Positions 39,076 to 51,637 of a stretch of DNA of 64,000 bases are shown one piece after another. Position numbers and translations under genes: made by a program. Source of the DNA: Isoperla grammatica (Eukaryota > Arthropoda > Insecta > Plecoptera > Perlodidae); assembly GCA_945910005.1 (NCBI GenBank), contig CAMDTW010000465.1:1-64000 (forward strand), read 5' to 3'. Below the pieces are notes generated by a model. It did not search any database. It was not told the origin of the DNA and was given only the letters and a program-made list of their open reading frames with translations. Within the stretch, counting starts at the first letter, position 1. Each line of letters starts with the position of its first letter.

Positions 39076-42000
39076 GAAACCCTTAGGAATCCCGGCCGTA
39101 TGCAAGATTCCTCTTTAAACTGGAAGTTTGTGGTAGATAGACTGAAATCAGCCAATTTCTATTTTTTATGCATATTTTAACCAAAAACGACGAAAAAACT
39201 CAATTTATGCATTTTCATTATACTCTTGAATAATGCAACCTATAATTCTTATTTTTTGACGGAGGGTGTAACTTCTATAGAAGTTATCGAAATGTGACGA
39301 AATGGACAAATTGTGCTTATTGGAGCCTGAAACGCTCTAAAACAACGATTTGTGCAATTTGGTTGAAACCCTTAGGAATCCCGGCCGTATGCAAGATTCC
39401 TCTTTAAACTGGAAGTTTGTGGTAGATAGACTAAAATCAGCCAATTTCTAAATTTTATGCATATTTTAACCAAAAACGACCAAAAAACTCAATTTATGCA
39501 TTTTCATAATACTCTTTCAGAATGCACACTTACATTATTATTTTTCAACGGTTGGTGTAACTTCTAAAGTAGTTATCGAAATGTGACGAAATGGACAAAT
39601 TGTGCTTATTGGAGCCTGAAACGCTCTAAAACAACGATTTGTCAACTTTGGTTGAAACCCTTAGGAATCCCAGCCGTATGCAAGATTCCTCTTAAAACTG
39701 GAAGTTTGTGGTAGATAGACTGAAATCAGCCAATTTCTATATTTTATGCATATTTTAACCAAAAACGACGAAAAAACTCAATTTTTGCATTTTCATTATA
39801 CTCTTGAAGAATGCAGCCTATAATTATTATTTTTCAACGGAGGGTGTACCTTCTATAGAAGTTATCGAAATGTGACGAAATGGACAAATGGAGCTTATTG
39901 GAGCCTGAAACGCTCTAAAACAACGATTTGTCAACTTTGGTTGAAACCCTTAGGAATCCCAGCCGTATGCAAGATTCCTCTTAAAACTGGAAGTTTGTGG
40001 TAGATAGACTGAAATCAGCCAATTTCTATTTTTTATGCATATTTTAACCAAAAACGACGAAAAACGCAATTTATGCATTTTCATTATACTCTTGAAGAAT
40101 GCAGCCTATAATTCTTATTTTTCAACGGAGGGTGTAACTTCTATAGAAGTAATCGAAATGTGACGAAATGGACAAATTGTGCTTATTGGAGCCTGAAACG
40201 CTCTAAAACAACGATTTGTCAACTTTGGTTGAAACACTTAGGAATCCCAGCTGTATGCAAGATTCCTTTTAAATTCGAAGTTTGTGGTAGATAGACTGAA
40301 ATCAGCCAATTTCTATATTTTATCCATATTTTAACCAAAAACGACCAAAAAACTCAATTTATGCATTTTCATAATACTCTTGAAGAATGCAAAATATAAT
40401 TCTTATTTTTCAACGGAGAGTGTAACTTCTATAGAAGTTATCGAAATGTGACGAAATGGACAAATTGTGCTTATTGGAGCCTGAAACGCTCTAAAACAAC
40501 GATTTGTGCAATTTGGTTGAAACCCTTAGGAATCCCAGCCGTATGCAAGATTCGTCTTAAAACTGGAAGTTTGTGGTAGATAGACTAAAAGCAGCTAATT
40601 TCTATATTTTATGCATATTTAAACCAAAAACGCAAAAAAAACTCAATTTATGCATTTTCATAATACTCTTTCAGAATGCATACTAACATTATTATTTTTC
40701 AACGGTTGGTGTAACTTCTAAAGTAGTTATCGAAAGGTGACGAATGGAGAAATTGTGCTTATTGGAGCCTAAAAACGCTCTAAAACAACGATTTGTCAAC
40801 TTTGGTTGAAACCCTTAGGAATCCCAGCCATATGCAAGATTCCTCTTAAAACTGGAAGTTTGTGGTAGATAGACTGAAATCAGCCAATTTCTATTTTTTA
40901 TGCATATTTTAACCAAAAACGACAAAAAAAACTCAATTTATGCATTTTCATTATACTCTTGAAGAATGCAACCTATAATTCTTATTTTTCGACGGAGGCT
41001 GTAACTTCTATAGAAGTTATCGAAATGTGACGAAATGGACAAATTGTGCTTATTGGAGCCTGAAACGCTCTAAAACAACGATTTGTGCAATTTGGTTGAA
41101 ACCCTTTGGAATCCCAGCCGTATGCAAGATTCCTCTTAAAACTAAAAGTTTGTGGTAGATAGACTAAAATCAGCCAATTTCTATATTTTATGCATATTTT
41201 AACCAAAAACGACGAAAAAACTCAATTTATGCATTTTCATTATACTCTTGAAGAATGCAGCCTATAATTCTTATTTTTCAACGGAGGGTGTAACTTCTAT
41301 AGAAGTTATCGAAATGTGACGAAATAGACAAATTGTGCTTATTGGAGCCTGAAACGCTCTGAAACAACGATTTGTCAACTTTGGTTGAAACACTTAGGAA
41401 TCCCGGCCGTATGCAAGATTTCTCTTAAAACTGGAAGTTTGTGGTTGATAGACTGAAATCAGCCAATTTCTATTTTTTATGCATATTTTAACCAAAAACG
41501 ACGAAAAAACTCAATTTATGCATTTTCATTATACTCTTGAAGAATGCAACCTATAATTCTTATTTTTCGACGGAGGGTGTAACTTCTATAGAAGTTATCG
41601 AAATGTGACGAAATGGACAAATTGTGCTTATTGGAGCCTGAAACGCTCTAAAACAACGACTTGTCAACTTTGGTTGAAACCCTTAGGAATCCCGGCCGTA
41701 TGCAAGATTCCTCTTAAAACTGGAAGTTTGTGGTAGATACACTGAAATCAGCCAATTTCTATTTTTTATGCATATTTTAACCAAAAACGACGAAAAACCT
41801 CAATTTATGCATTTTCATTATACTCTTGAAGAATGCAACCTATAATTCTTATTTTTCGACGGAGGGTGTAACTTCTATAGAAGTTATCGAAATGTGACGA
41901 AATAGACAAATTGTGCTTATTGGAGCCTGAAACGCTCTAAAACAACGATTTGTGCAATTTGGTTGAAACCCTTAGGAATCCCAGCCGTATGCAAGAGTCC

Positions 42001-42499
42001 TCTTAAAACTGGAAGTTTGTGGTAGATAGACTAAAATCAGCCAATTTCTATATTTTATGCATATTTCAACCAAAAACGACGAAAAAACTCAATTTATGCA
42101 TTTTCATTATACTCTTGAAGAATGCAGCCTATAATTCTTATTTTCCAACGGAGGGTGTAACTTCTATAGAAGTTATCGAAATGTGACGAAATGGACAATT
42201 TGTGCTTATTGGAGCCTGAAACGCTTTAAAGCAACGATTTGTCAACTTTGGTTGAAACCCTTAGGAATCCCGGCCGTATGCAAGATTCCTCTTAAAACTG
42301 GAAGTTTGTGGTAGATAGACTAAAATCAGCCAATTTCTATATTTTATACATATTTTAACCAAAAACGACCAAAAAACTCAATTTATGCACTTTTCATAAT
42401 ACTCTTTCAGAATGCACACTAACATTATTATTTTTCAACGGTTGGTGTAACTTCTAAAGTAGTTATCGAAATGTGACGAAATGGACAAATTGTGGTTAT

Positions 42500-42560
42500 T
42501 GGAGCCTGAAACGCTCTAAAACAACGATTTGTCAACTTTGGTTGAAACCCTTAGGAATCC
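42500..42560 (+). other. Array-free counterpart of the TTAGG insertion site
   Basis: A b'-c pair upstream and an a' monomer downstream match the flanks of arrays 3, 7, 8 and 10, but the site reads GATTTGTCAACTTTGGTTG with CAACTTT intact at 42533-42539 and no TTAGG array. The c monomer carries TGTGGTTATTGG, one base from the common TGTGCTTATTGG. The array flanks 3, 7 and 10 read TGTGGAGCC, as expected if a further 7 bp were lost. Confidence 0.7.
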
Positions 42561-45050
42561 CGGCCGTATGCAAGATTCCTCTTTAAACTGGAAGTTTGTG
42601 GTAGATAGACTGAAATCAGCCAATTTCTATTTTTTATGCATATTTTAACCAAAAACGACGAAAAAACTCAATTTATGCATTTTCATTATACTCTTGAAGA
42701 ATGCAACCTATAATTCTTATTTTTTGACGGAGGGTGTAACTTCTATAGAAGTTATCGAAATGTGACGAAATGGACAAATTGTGCTAATTGGAGCCTGAAA
42801 CGCTCTAAAACAACGATTTGTGCAATTTGGTTGAAACCCTTAGGAATCCCAGCAGTATGCAAGATTCCTCTTAAAACTGGAAGTTTGTGGTAGATAGACT
42901 AAAATCAGCCTTTTTTTTTATTTTATGCATATTTTAACCAAAAACGACGAAAAAACTCAATTTATGCATTTTCATTATACTCTTGAAGAATGCAACCTAT
43001 AATTCTTATATTTTGACGGAGGGTGTAACTTCTATGGAAGTTATCGAAATGTGACAAAATGGACAAATTGTGCTTATTGGAGCCTGAAACGCTCTAAAAC
43101 AACGATTTGTGCAATTTGGTTGAAACCCTTAGGAATCCCAGCCGTATGCAAGATTCCTCTTAAAACTGGAAGTTTGTGGTAGATAGACTAAAATCAGCCA
43201 ATTTCTATATTTTATGCATATTTTAACCAAAAACGACGAAAAAACTCAATTTATGCATTTTCATTATACTCTTGATGAATGCAACCTATAATTCTTATTT
43301 TTCGACGGAGGGTGTAACTTCTATAGAAGTTATCGAAATGTGACGAAATGGACAAATTGTGCTTATTGGAGCCTGAAACGCTCTAAAACAACGATTTGTG
43401 CAATTTGGTTGAAACCCTTAGGAATCCCAGCCGTATGCAAGATTCCTCTTAAAACTGGAAGTTTGTGGTAGATAGACTAAAATCAGCCAATTTCTATATT
43501 TTATGCATATTTTAACCAAAAACGACGAAAAAACTCAATTTATGCATTTTCATTATACTCTTGAAGAATGCAGCCTATAATTCTTATTTTTCAACGGAGG
43601 GTGTAACTTCTATAGAAGTTATCGAAATGTGACGAAATGGTAAATTGTGCTTATTGGAGCCTGAAACGCTCTAAAACAACGATTTGTCAACTTTGGTTGA
43701 AACCCTTAGGAATCCCGGCCGTATGCAAGATTCCTCTTAAAACTGGAAGTTTGTGGTAGATAGACTAAAATCAGCCAATTTCTATATTTTATGCATATTT
43801 TAACCAAAAACGACCAAAAAACTCAATTTATGCATTTTCATATAACTCTTTCAGAATGCACACTAACATTATTATTTTTCAACGGTTGGTGTAACTTCTA
43901 AAGTAGTTATCAAAATGTGACGAAATGGACAAATTGTGCTTATTGGAGCCTGAAACGCTCTAAAACAACGATTTGTCAACTTTGGTTGAAACCCTTAGGA
44001 ATCCCGGCCGTATGCAAGATTCCTCTTAAAACTGGAAGTTTGTGGTAGATAGACTGAAATCAGCCAATTTCTATTTTTTATGCATATTTTAACCAAAAAC
44101 GACGAAAAAACTCAATTTATGCATTTTCATTATACTCTTGAAGAATGCAACCTATAATTCTTATTTTTCGACGGAGGGTGTAACTTCTATAGAAGTTATC
44201 GAAATGTGACGAAATGGACAAATTGTGCTTATTGGAGCCTGAAACGCTCTAAAACAACGATTTGTGCAATTTGGTTGAAACCCTTAGGAATCCCAGCCGT
44301 ATGCAAGATTCGTCTTAAAACTGGAAGTTTGTGGTAGATAGACTAAAATCAGCCAATTTCTATATTTTATGCATATTTTAACCAAAAACGACGAAAAAAC
44401 TCAATTTATGCATTTTCATTATACTCTTGAAGAATGCAGCCTATAATTCTTATTTTTCAAAGGAGGGTGTAACTTCTATAGAAGTTATCGAAATGTGACA
44501 CAATGGACAAATTGTGCTTATTGGAGCCTGAAACGCTCTAAAACAACGATTTGTCAACTTTGGTTGAAACCCTTAGGAATCCCGGCCGTATGCAAGATTT
44601 CTCTTAAAACTGGAAGTTTGTGGTAGATAGACTGAAATCAGCCAATTTCTATTTTTTATGCATATTTTAACCAAAAACGACGAAAAAACTCAATTTATGC
44701 ATTTTCATTATACTCTTGAAGAACGCAACCTATAATTCTTATTTTTCGACGGAGGGTGTAACTTCTATAGAAGTTATCGAAATGTGACGAAATGGACAAA
44801 TTGTGCTTATTGGAGCCTGAAACGCTTTAAAACAACGATTTGTCAACTTTGGTTGAAACCCTTAGGAATCCCGGCCGTATGCAAGATTCCTCTTAAAACT
44901 GGAAGTTTGTGGTAGATAGACTGAAATCAGCAAATTTCTATTTTTTATGCATATTTTAACCAAAAACGACGAAAAAACTCAATTTATGCATTTTCATTAT
45001 AATCTTGAAGAATGCAACCTATAATTCTTATTTTTCGACGGAGGGTGTAA

Positions 45051-46000
45051 CTTCCATAGAAGTTATCGAAATGTGACGAAATGGACAAATTGTGCTTATT
45101 GGAGCCTGAAACGCTCTAAAACAACGATTTGTGCAATTTGGTTGAAACCCTTAGGAATCCCAGCCGTATGCAAGATTCCTCTTAAAACTGGAAGTTTGTG
45201 GTACATAGACTAAAATCAGCCAATTTCTATATTTTATGCATATTTTTACCAAAATGACGAAAAAACTCAATTTATGCATTTTCATTATACTCTTGAAGAA
45301 TGCAGCCTATAATTCTTATTTTTCAACGGAGGGTGTAACTTCTATAGAAGTTATCGAAATGTGACGAAATGGACAAATTGTGCTTATTGGAGCCTAAAAC
45401 GCTCTAAAACAACGATTTGTCAACTTTGGTTGAAACCCTTAGGAATCCCGGCCGTATGCAAGATTCCTCTTAAAACTGGAAGTTTGTGGTAGATAGACAG
45501 AAATCAGCCAATTTCTATTTTTTATGCATATTTTAACCAAAAACGACGAAAAAACTCAATTTATGCATTTTCATTATACTCTTGAAGAATGCAACCTATA
45601 ATTCTTATTTTTCGACGGCGGGTGTAACTTCTATAGAAGTTATCGAAATGTGACGAAATGGACAAATTGTGCTTATTGGAGCCTGAAACGCTCTAAAACA
45701 ACGATTTGTGCAATTTGGTTGAAACCCTTAGGAATCCCAGCCGTATGCAAGATTCCTCTTAAAACTGGAAGTTTGTGGTAGATAGACTAAAATCAGCCAA
45801 TTTCTATATTTTATGCATATTTTAACCAAAAACGACAAAAAAACGCAATTTATGCATTTTCATTATACTCTTGAAGAATGCAGCCTATAATTCTTATTTT
45901 TCAACGGAGGGTGTAACTTCTGTAGAAGTTATCGAAATGTGACGAAATGGACAATTTGTGCTTATTGGAGCCTGAAACGCTCTAAAACAACGATTTGTCA
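45051..46000 (+). repeat. Local five-monomer higher-order repeat, first copy
   Basis: Shares private variants with 46495-47440 at an offset of 1444, equal to five monomers: CTTCCATAGAAG, GTACATAGACT, ATATTTTTACC, GATAGACAGAAATC, CGACGGCGGGTG and GACAAAAAAACGC. Few other positions in the window share CGGCGGGTG. The copies differ in a handful of bases, so this looks like a recent tandem event. Confidence 0.8.
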
Positions 46001-46494
46001 ACTTTGGTTGAAACCCTTAGGAATCCCGGCCGTATGCAAGATTCCTCTTTAAACTGGAAGTTTGTGGTAGATAGACTACAATCAGCCTTTTTCTTTATTT
46101 TATGCATATTTTAACCAAAAACGACGAAAAAACTCAATTTATGCATTTTCATTATACTCTTGAAGAATGCAACCTATAATTGTTATATTTTGACGGAGGG
46201 TGTAACTTCTATAGAAGTTATCGAAATGTGACGAAATGGACAAATTGTGCTTATTGGAGCCTGAAACGCTCTAAAACAACGATTTGTGCAATTTGGTTGA
46301 AACCCTTAGGAATCCCAGCCGTATGCAAGATTCCTCTTAAAACTGGAAGTTTGTGGTAGATAGACTAAAATCAGCCAATTTCTATATTTTATGCATATTT
46401 TAACCAAAAACGACGAAAAAACTCAATTTATGCATTTTCATTATACTCTTGAAGAATGCAACCTATAATTCTTATTTTTCGACGGAGGGTGTAA

Positions 46495-47440
46495 CTTCCA
46501 TAGAAGTTATCGAAATGTGACGAAATGGACAAATTGTGCTTATTGGAGCCTGAAACGCTCTAAAACAACGATTTGTGCAATTTGGTTGAAACCCTTAGGA
46601 ATCCCAGCCGTATGCAAGATTCCTCTTAAAACTGGAAGTTTGTGGTACATAGACTAAAATCAGCCAATTTCTATATTTTATGCATATTTTTACCAAAAAC
46701 GACGAAAAAACTCAATTTATGCATTTTCATTATACTCTTGAAGAATGCAGCCTATAATTCTTATTTTTCAATGGAGGGTGTAACTTCTATAGAAGTTATC
46801 GAAATGTGACGAAATGGACAAATTGTGCTTATTGGAGCCTAAAACGCTCTAAAACAACGATTTGTCAACTTTGGTTGAAACCCTTAGGAATCCCGGCCGT
46901 ATGCAAGATTCCTCTTAAAACTGGAAGTTTGTGGTAGATAGACAGAAATCAGCCAATTTCTATTTTTTATGCATATTTTAACCAAAAACGACGAAAAAAC
47001 TCAATTTATGCATTATTATTATACTCTTGAAGAATGCAACCTATAATTCTTATTTTTCGACGGCGGGTGTAACTTCTATAGAAGTTATCGAAATGTGACG
47101 AAATGGACAAATTGTGCTTATTGGAGCCTGAAACGCTCTAAAACAACGATTTGTGCAATTTGGTTGAAACCCTTAGGAATCCCAGCCGTATGCAAGATTC
47201 CTCTTAAAACTGGAAGTTTGTGGTAGATAGACTAAAATCAGCCAATTTCTATATTTTATGCATATTTTAACCAAAAACGACAAAAAAACGCAATTTATGC
47301 ATTTTCATTATACTCTTGAAGAATGCAGCCTATAATTCTTATTTTTCAACGGAGGGTGTAACTTCTATAGAAGTTATCGAAATGTGACGAAATGGACAAT
47401 TTGTGCTTATTGGATCCTGAAACGCTCTAAAACAACGATT
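46495..47440 (+). repeat. Local five-monomer higher-order repeat, second copy
   Basis: Partner of 45051-46000. Private differences include CAATGGAGGG near 46769 and GCATTATTATT near 47011. It runs to within a few bases of array 9, and the array's upstream b monomer belongs to this repeat. This explains why array 9 has an upstream flank different from all the others. Confidence 0.75.
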
Positions 47441-47442
47441 TG

Positions 47443-48004
47443 TTAGGTTAGGTTAGGTTAGGTTAGGTAAGGTTAGGTTAGGTTAGGTTAGGTTAGTTTA
47501 GGTTAGGTTAGGTTAGGTTAGGTTAGGTTAGGTTAGGTTAGGTTAGGTTAGGTTAGGTTAGGTTAGGTTAGGTTAGGTTAGGTTAGGTTAGGTTAGGTTA
47601 GGTAAGGTTAGGTTAGGTTAGGTTAGGTTAGGTTAGGTTAGGTTAGGTTAGGTTAGGTTAGGTTAGGTTAGGTTAGGTTAGGTTAGGTTAGGTTAGGTTA
47701 GGTTAGGTTAGGTTAGGTTAGGTTAGGTTAGGTTAGGTTAGGTTAGGTTAGGTTAGGTTAGGTTAGGTTAGGTTAGGTTAGGTTAGGTTAGGTTAGGTTA
47801 GGTTAGGTTAGGTTAGGTTAGGTTAGGTTAGGTTAGGTTAGGTTAGGTTAGGTTAGGTTAGGTTAGGTTAGGTTAGGTTAGGTTAGGTTAGGTTAGGTTA
47901 GGTTAGGTTAGGTTAGGTTAGGTTAGGTTAGGTTAGGTTAGGTTAGGTTAGGTTAGGTTAGGTTAGGTTAGGTTAGGTTAGGTTAGGTTAGGTTAGGTTA
48001 GGTT
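47443..48004 (+). repeat. (TTAGG)n telomere-type array 9, F2 lineage, b-type upstream flank
   Basis: 562 bp. The sixth unit is TAAGG (47468-47472), as in arrays 3 and 7; other variants are TTAGTTTAGG near 47494 and TAAGG near 47603, and the remainder is perfect. It is unique among the ten in being preceded by a b monomer (CAATTTGTGC..TTGGATCCTGA) rather than a c monomer. Standard junctions, G-rich strand on +. Confidence 0.97.
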
Positions 48005-51000
48005 GAAACCCTTAGGAATCCCGGCCGTATGCAAGATTCCTCTTTAAACTGGAAGTTTGTGGTAGATAGACTGAAATCGTGCCAATTTCTATTTGTTATG
48101 CATATTTTAACCAAAAACGACGAAAAAACTCAATTTATGCATTTTCATTATACTCTTGAAGAATGCAACCTATAATTCTTATTTTTTGACGGAGGGTGTA
48201 ACTTCTATAGAAGTTATCGAAATGTGACGAAATGGACAAATTGTGCTTATTGGAGCCTGAAACGCTCTAAAACAACGATTTGTGCAATTTGGTTGAAACC
48301 CTTAGGAATCCCGGCCGTATGCAAGATTCCTCTTTAAACTGGAAGTTTGTGGTAGATAGACTAAAATCAGCCAATTTCTAAATTTTATGCATATTTTAAC
48401 CAAAAACGACCAAAAAACTCAATTTATGCATTTTCATAATACTCTTTCAGAATGCACACTAACATTATTATTTTTCAACGGTTGGTGTAACTTCTAAAGT
48501 AGTTATCGAAATGTGACGAAATGGACAAATTGTGCTTATTGGAGCCTGAAACGCTCTAAAACAACGATTTGTCAACTTTGGTTGAAACCCTTAGGAATCC
48601 CGGCCGTATGCAAGATTCCTCTTAAAACTGGAAGTTTGTGGTAGATAGACTGAAATCAGCCAATTTCTATTTTTTATGCATATTTTAACCAAAAACGACG
48701 AAAAAACTCAATTTATGCATTTTCATTATACTCTTGAAGAATGCAACCTATAATTCTTATTTTTCGACGGAGGGTGTAACTTCTATAGAAGTTATCGAAA
48801 TGTGACGAAATGGACAAATTGTGCTTATTGGAGCCTGAAACGCTCTAAAACAACGATTTGTGCATTTTGGTTGAAACCCTTAGGAATCCCAGCCGTATGC
48901 AAGATTCCTCTTAAAACTGGAAGTTTGTGGTAGATAGACTGAAATCAGCCAATTTCTATATTTTATGCATATTTTAACCAAAAACGACGAAAAAACTCAA
49001 TTTATGCATTTTCATTATACTCTTGAAGAATGCAGCCTATAATTCTTATTTTTCAAAGGAGGGTGTAACTTCTATAGAAGTTATCGAAATGTGACACAAT
49101 GGACAAATTGTGCTTATTAAAGCCTGAAACGCTCTAAAACAACGATTTGTCAACTTTGGTTGAAACCCTTAGGAATCCCAGCCGTATGCAAGATTCCTCT
49201 TAAAACTGGAAGTTTGTGGTAGATAGACTGAAATCAGCTAATTTCTATTTTTTATGCATATTTTAACCAAAAACGACGAAAAAACGCAATTTATGCATTT
49301 TCATTATACTCTTGAAGAATGCAGCCTATAATTCTTATTTTTCAACGGAGGGTGTAACTTCTATAGAAGTAATCGAAATGTGACGAAATGGACAAATTGT
49401 GCTTATTGGAGCCTGAAACGCTCTAAAACAACGATTTGTCAACTTTGGTTGAAACACTTAGGAATCCCAGCTGTATGCAAGATTCCTCTTAAAACTCGAA
49501 GTTTGTGGTAGATAGACTGAAATCAGCCAATTTCTATATTTTATCCATATTTTAACCAAAAACGACCAAAAAACTCAATTTATGCATTTTCATAATACTC
49601 TTGAAAAATGCAAAATATAATTCTTATTTTTCAACGGAGAGTGTAACTTCTATAGAAGTTATCGAAATGTGACGAAATGGACAAATTGTGCTTATTGGAG
49701 CCTGAAACGCTCTAAAACAACGATTTGTGCAATTTGGTTGAAACCCTTAGGAATCCCAGCCGTATGCAAGATTCGTCTTAAAACTGGAAGTTTGTGGTAG
49801 ATAGACTAAAATCAGCTAATTTCTATATTTTATGCATATTTAAACCAAAAACGCAAAAAAAACTCAATTTATGCATTTTCATAATACTCTTTCAGAATGC
49901 ATACTAACATTATTATTTTTCAACGGTTGGTGTAACTTCTAAAGTAGTTATCGAAAGGTGACGAAATGGAGAAATTGTGCTTATTGGAGCCTGAAACGCT
50001 CTAAAACAACGATTTGTCAACTTTGGTTGAAACCCTTAGGAATCCCGGCCGTATGCAAGATTCCTCTTAAAACTGGAAGTTTGTGGTAGATACACTGAAA
50101 TCAGCTAATTTCTATTTTTTATGCATATTTTAACCAAAAACGACGAAAAAAGTCAATTTATGCATTTTCATTATACTCTTGAAGAATGCAACCTATAATT
50201 CTTATTTTTCGACGGAGGGTGTCACTTCTAAAGAAGTTATCGAAATGTGTCGAAATGGACAAATTGTGCTTATTGGAGCCTGAAACGCTCTAAAACAACG
50301 ATTTGTCAACTTTGGTTGAAACCCTTAGGAATCCCGGCCGTATGCAAGATTCCTCTTAAAACTGGAAGTTTGTGGTAGATACACTGAAATCAGCCAATTT
50401 CTATTTTTTATGCATATTTTAACCAAAAACGACGAAAAAACTCAATTTATGCAATTTTATTATACTCTTGAAGAATGCAGCCTATAATTCTTATTTTTCG
50501 ACGGAGGGTGTAACTTCTATAGAAGTTATCGAAATGTGACGAAATGGACAAATTGTGCTTATTGGAGCCTGAAACGCTCTAAAACAACGATTTGTCAACT
50601 TTGGTTGAAACCCTTAGGAATCCCGGCCGTATGCAAGATTCCTCTTAAAACTGGAAGTTTGTGGTAGATAGACTGAAATCAGCCAATTTCTATTTTTTAT
50701 GCATATTTTAACCAAAAACGACGAAAAAACTCAATTTATGCATTTTCATTATACTCTTGAAGAATGCAACCTATAATTCTTATTTTTCGACGGAGGGTGT
50801 AACTTCTATAGAAGTTATCGAAATGTGACGAAATAGAAAAAATTGTGCTTATTGGAGCCTGAAACGCTCTAAAACAACGATTTGTGCAATTTGGTTGAAA
50901 CCCTTAGGAATCCCAGCCGTATGCAAGAGTCCTCTTAAAACTGGAAGTTTGTGGTAGATAGACTAAAATCAGCCAATTTCTATATTTTATGCATATTTTA

Positions 51001-51455
51001 ACCAAAAACGACGAAAAAACTCAATTTATGCATTTTCATTATACTCTTGAAGAATGCAGCCTATAATTCTTATTTTCCAACGGAGGGTGTAACTTCTATA
51101 GAAGTTATCGAAATGTGACGAAATGGACAATTTGTGCTTATTGGAGCCTAAAACGCTTTAAAGCAACGATTTGTCAACTTTGGTTGAAACCCTTAGGAAT
51201 CCCGGCCGTATGCAAGATTCCTCTTAAAACTGGAAGTTTGTGGTAGATAGACTGAAATCAGCCAATTTCTATATTTTATACATATTTTAACCAAAAACGA
51301 CCAAAAAACTCAATTTATGCATTTTCATAATACTCTTTCAGAACGCACACTAACATTATTATTTTTCAACGGTTGGTGTAACTTCTAAAGTAGTTATCGA
51401 AATGTGACGAAATGGACAAATTGTGGAGCCTGAAACGCTCTAAAACAACGATTTG
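48005..51455 (+). repeat. Satellite block 10, about 12 monomers
   Basis: 3451 bp, in the order a', c, a, b, b, d, c', a, b (with a-type CGACGG end), a, b', c. Private changes include ATCGTGCCAATT near 48078, TTATTAAAGCC near 49114, TGTCACTTCTAAAG near 50219 and GAAATAGAAAAAATTG near 50828. It ends with the 7-bp-deleted flank ATTGTGGAGCC shared with arrays 3 and 7. No gene is supported. Confidence 0.94.
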
Positions 51456-51637
51456 TTAGGTTAGGTTAGGTTAGGTTAGGTTAGGTTAGGTTAGGTTAGG
51501 TTAGGTTAGGTTAGGTTAGGTTAGGTTAGGTTAGGTTAGGTTAGGTTAGGTTAGGTTAGGTTAGGTTAGGTTAGGTTAGGTTAGGTTAGGTTAGGTTAGG
51601 TTAGGTTAGGTTAGGTTAGGTTAGGTTAGGTTAGGTT
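51456..51637 (+). repeat. (TTAGG)n telomere-type array 10, perfect and shortest
   Basis: 182 bp of uninterrupted TTAGG, the shortest and most homogeneous array. The left flank with the 7-bp deletion groups it with arrays 3 and 7, and the right flank is a' with CAACATATAATTC, also as there. The TAAGG marker at unit six is absent, which suggests loss by contraction or homogenisation. G-rich strand on +. Confidence 0.97.

Larger units (their letters stand above)
39076..47442 (+). repeat. Satellite block 9, about 29 monomers
   Basis: 8367 bp, the longest stretch between two arrays. It opens a', c, b, b, d, c', a, b, a, a, b', c, with an empty array site at 42533-42539 followed by an a' monomer. 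After that come repeated a-b-type monomers. About 43800-45900 matches about 55790-57600 at an offset of about 11983 (shared TATCAAAATGTG and GTGACACAATGG). About 45051-46000 recurs at 46495-47440 (offset 1444, five monomers). A T-rich variant GCCTTTTTTTTTATTTT lies near 42910. No gene is supported. Confidence 0.93.

Noticed and set aside
42900..42925. T-rich stretch as a transcription terminator
   Set aside because: It is a local variant of one monomer (GCCTTTTTTTTTATTTT) with no gene upstream. Similar variants near 35670, 46088 and 59228 show it is a monomer subtype.
2662..51637. Telomere-specific retrotransposons (TRAS/SART type) within TTAGG arrays
   Set aside because: Arrays run directly into satellite on both sides. 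No non-satellite sequence or reverse-transcriptase frame is present.
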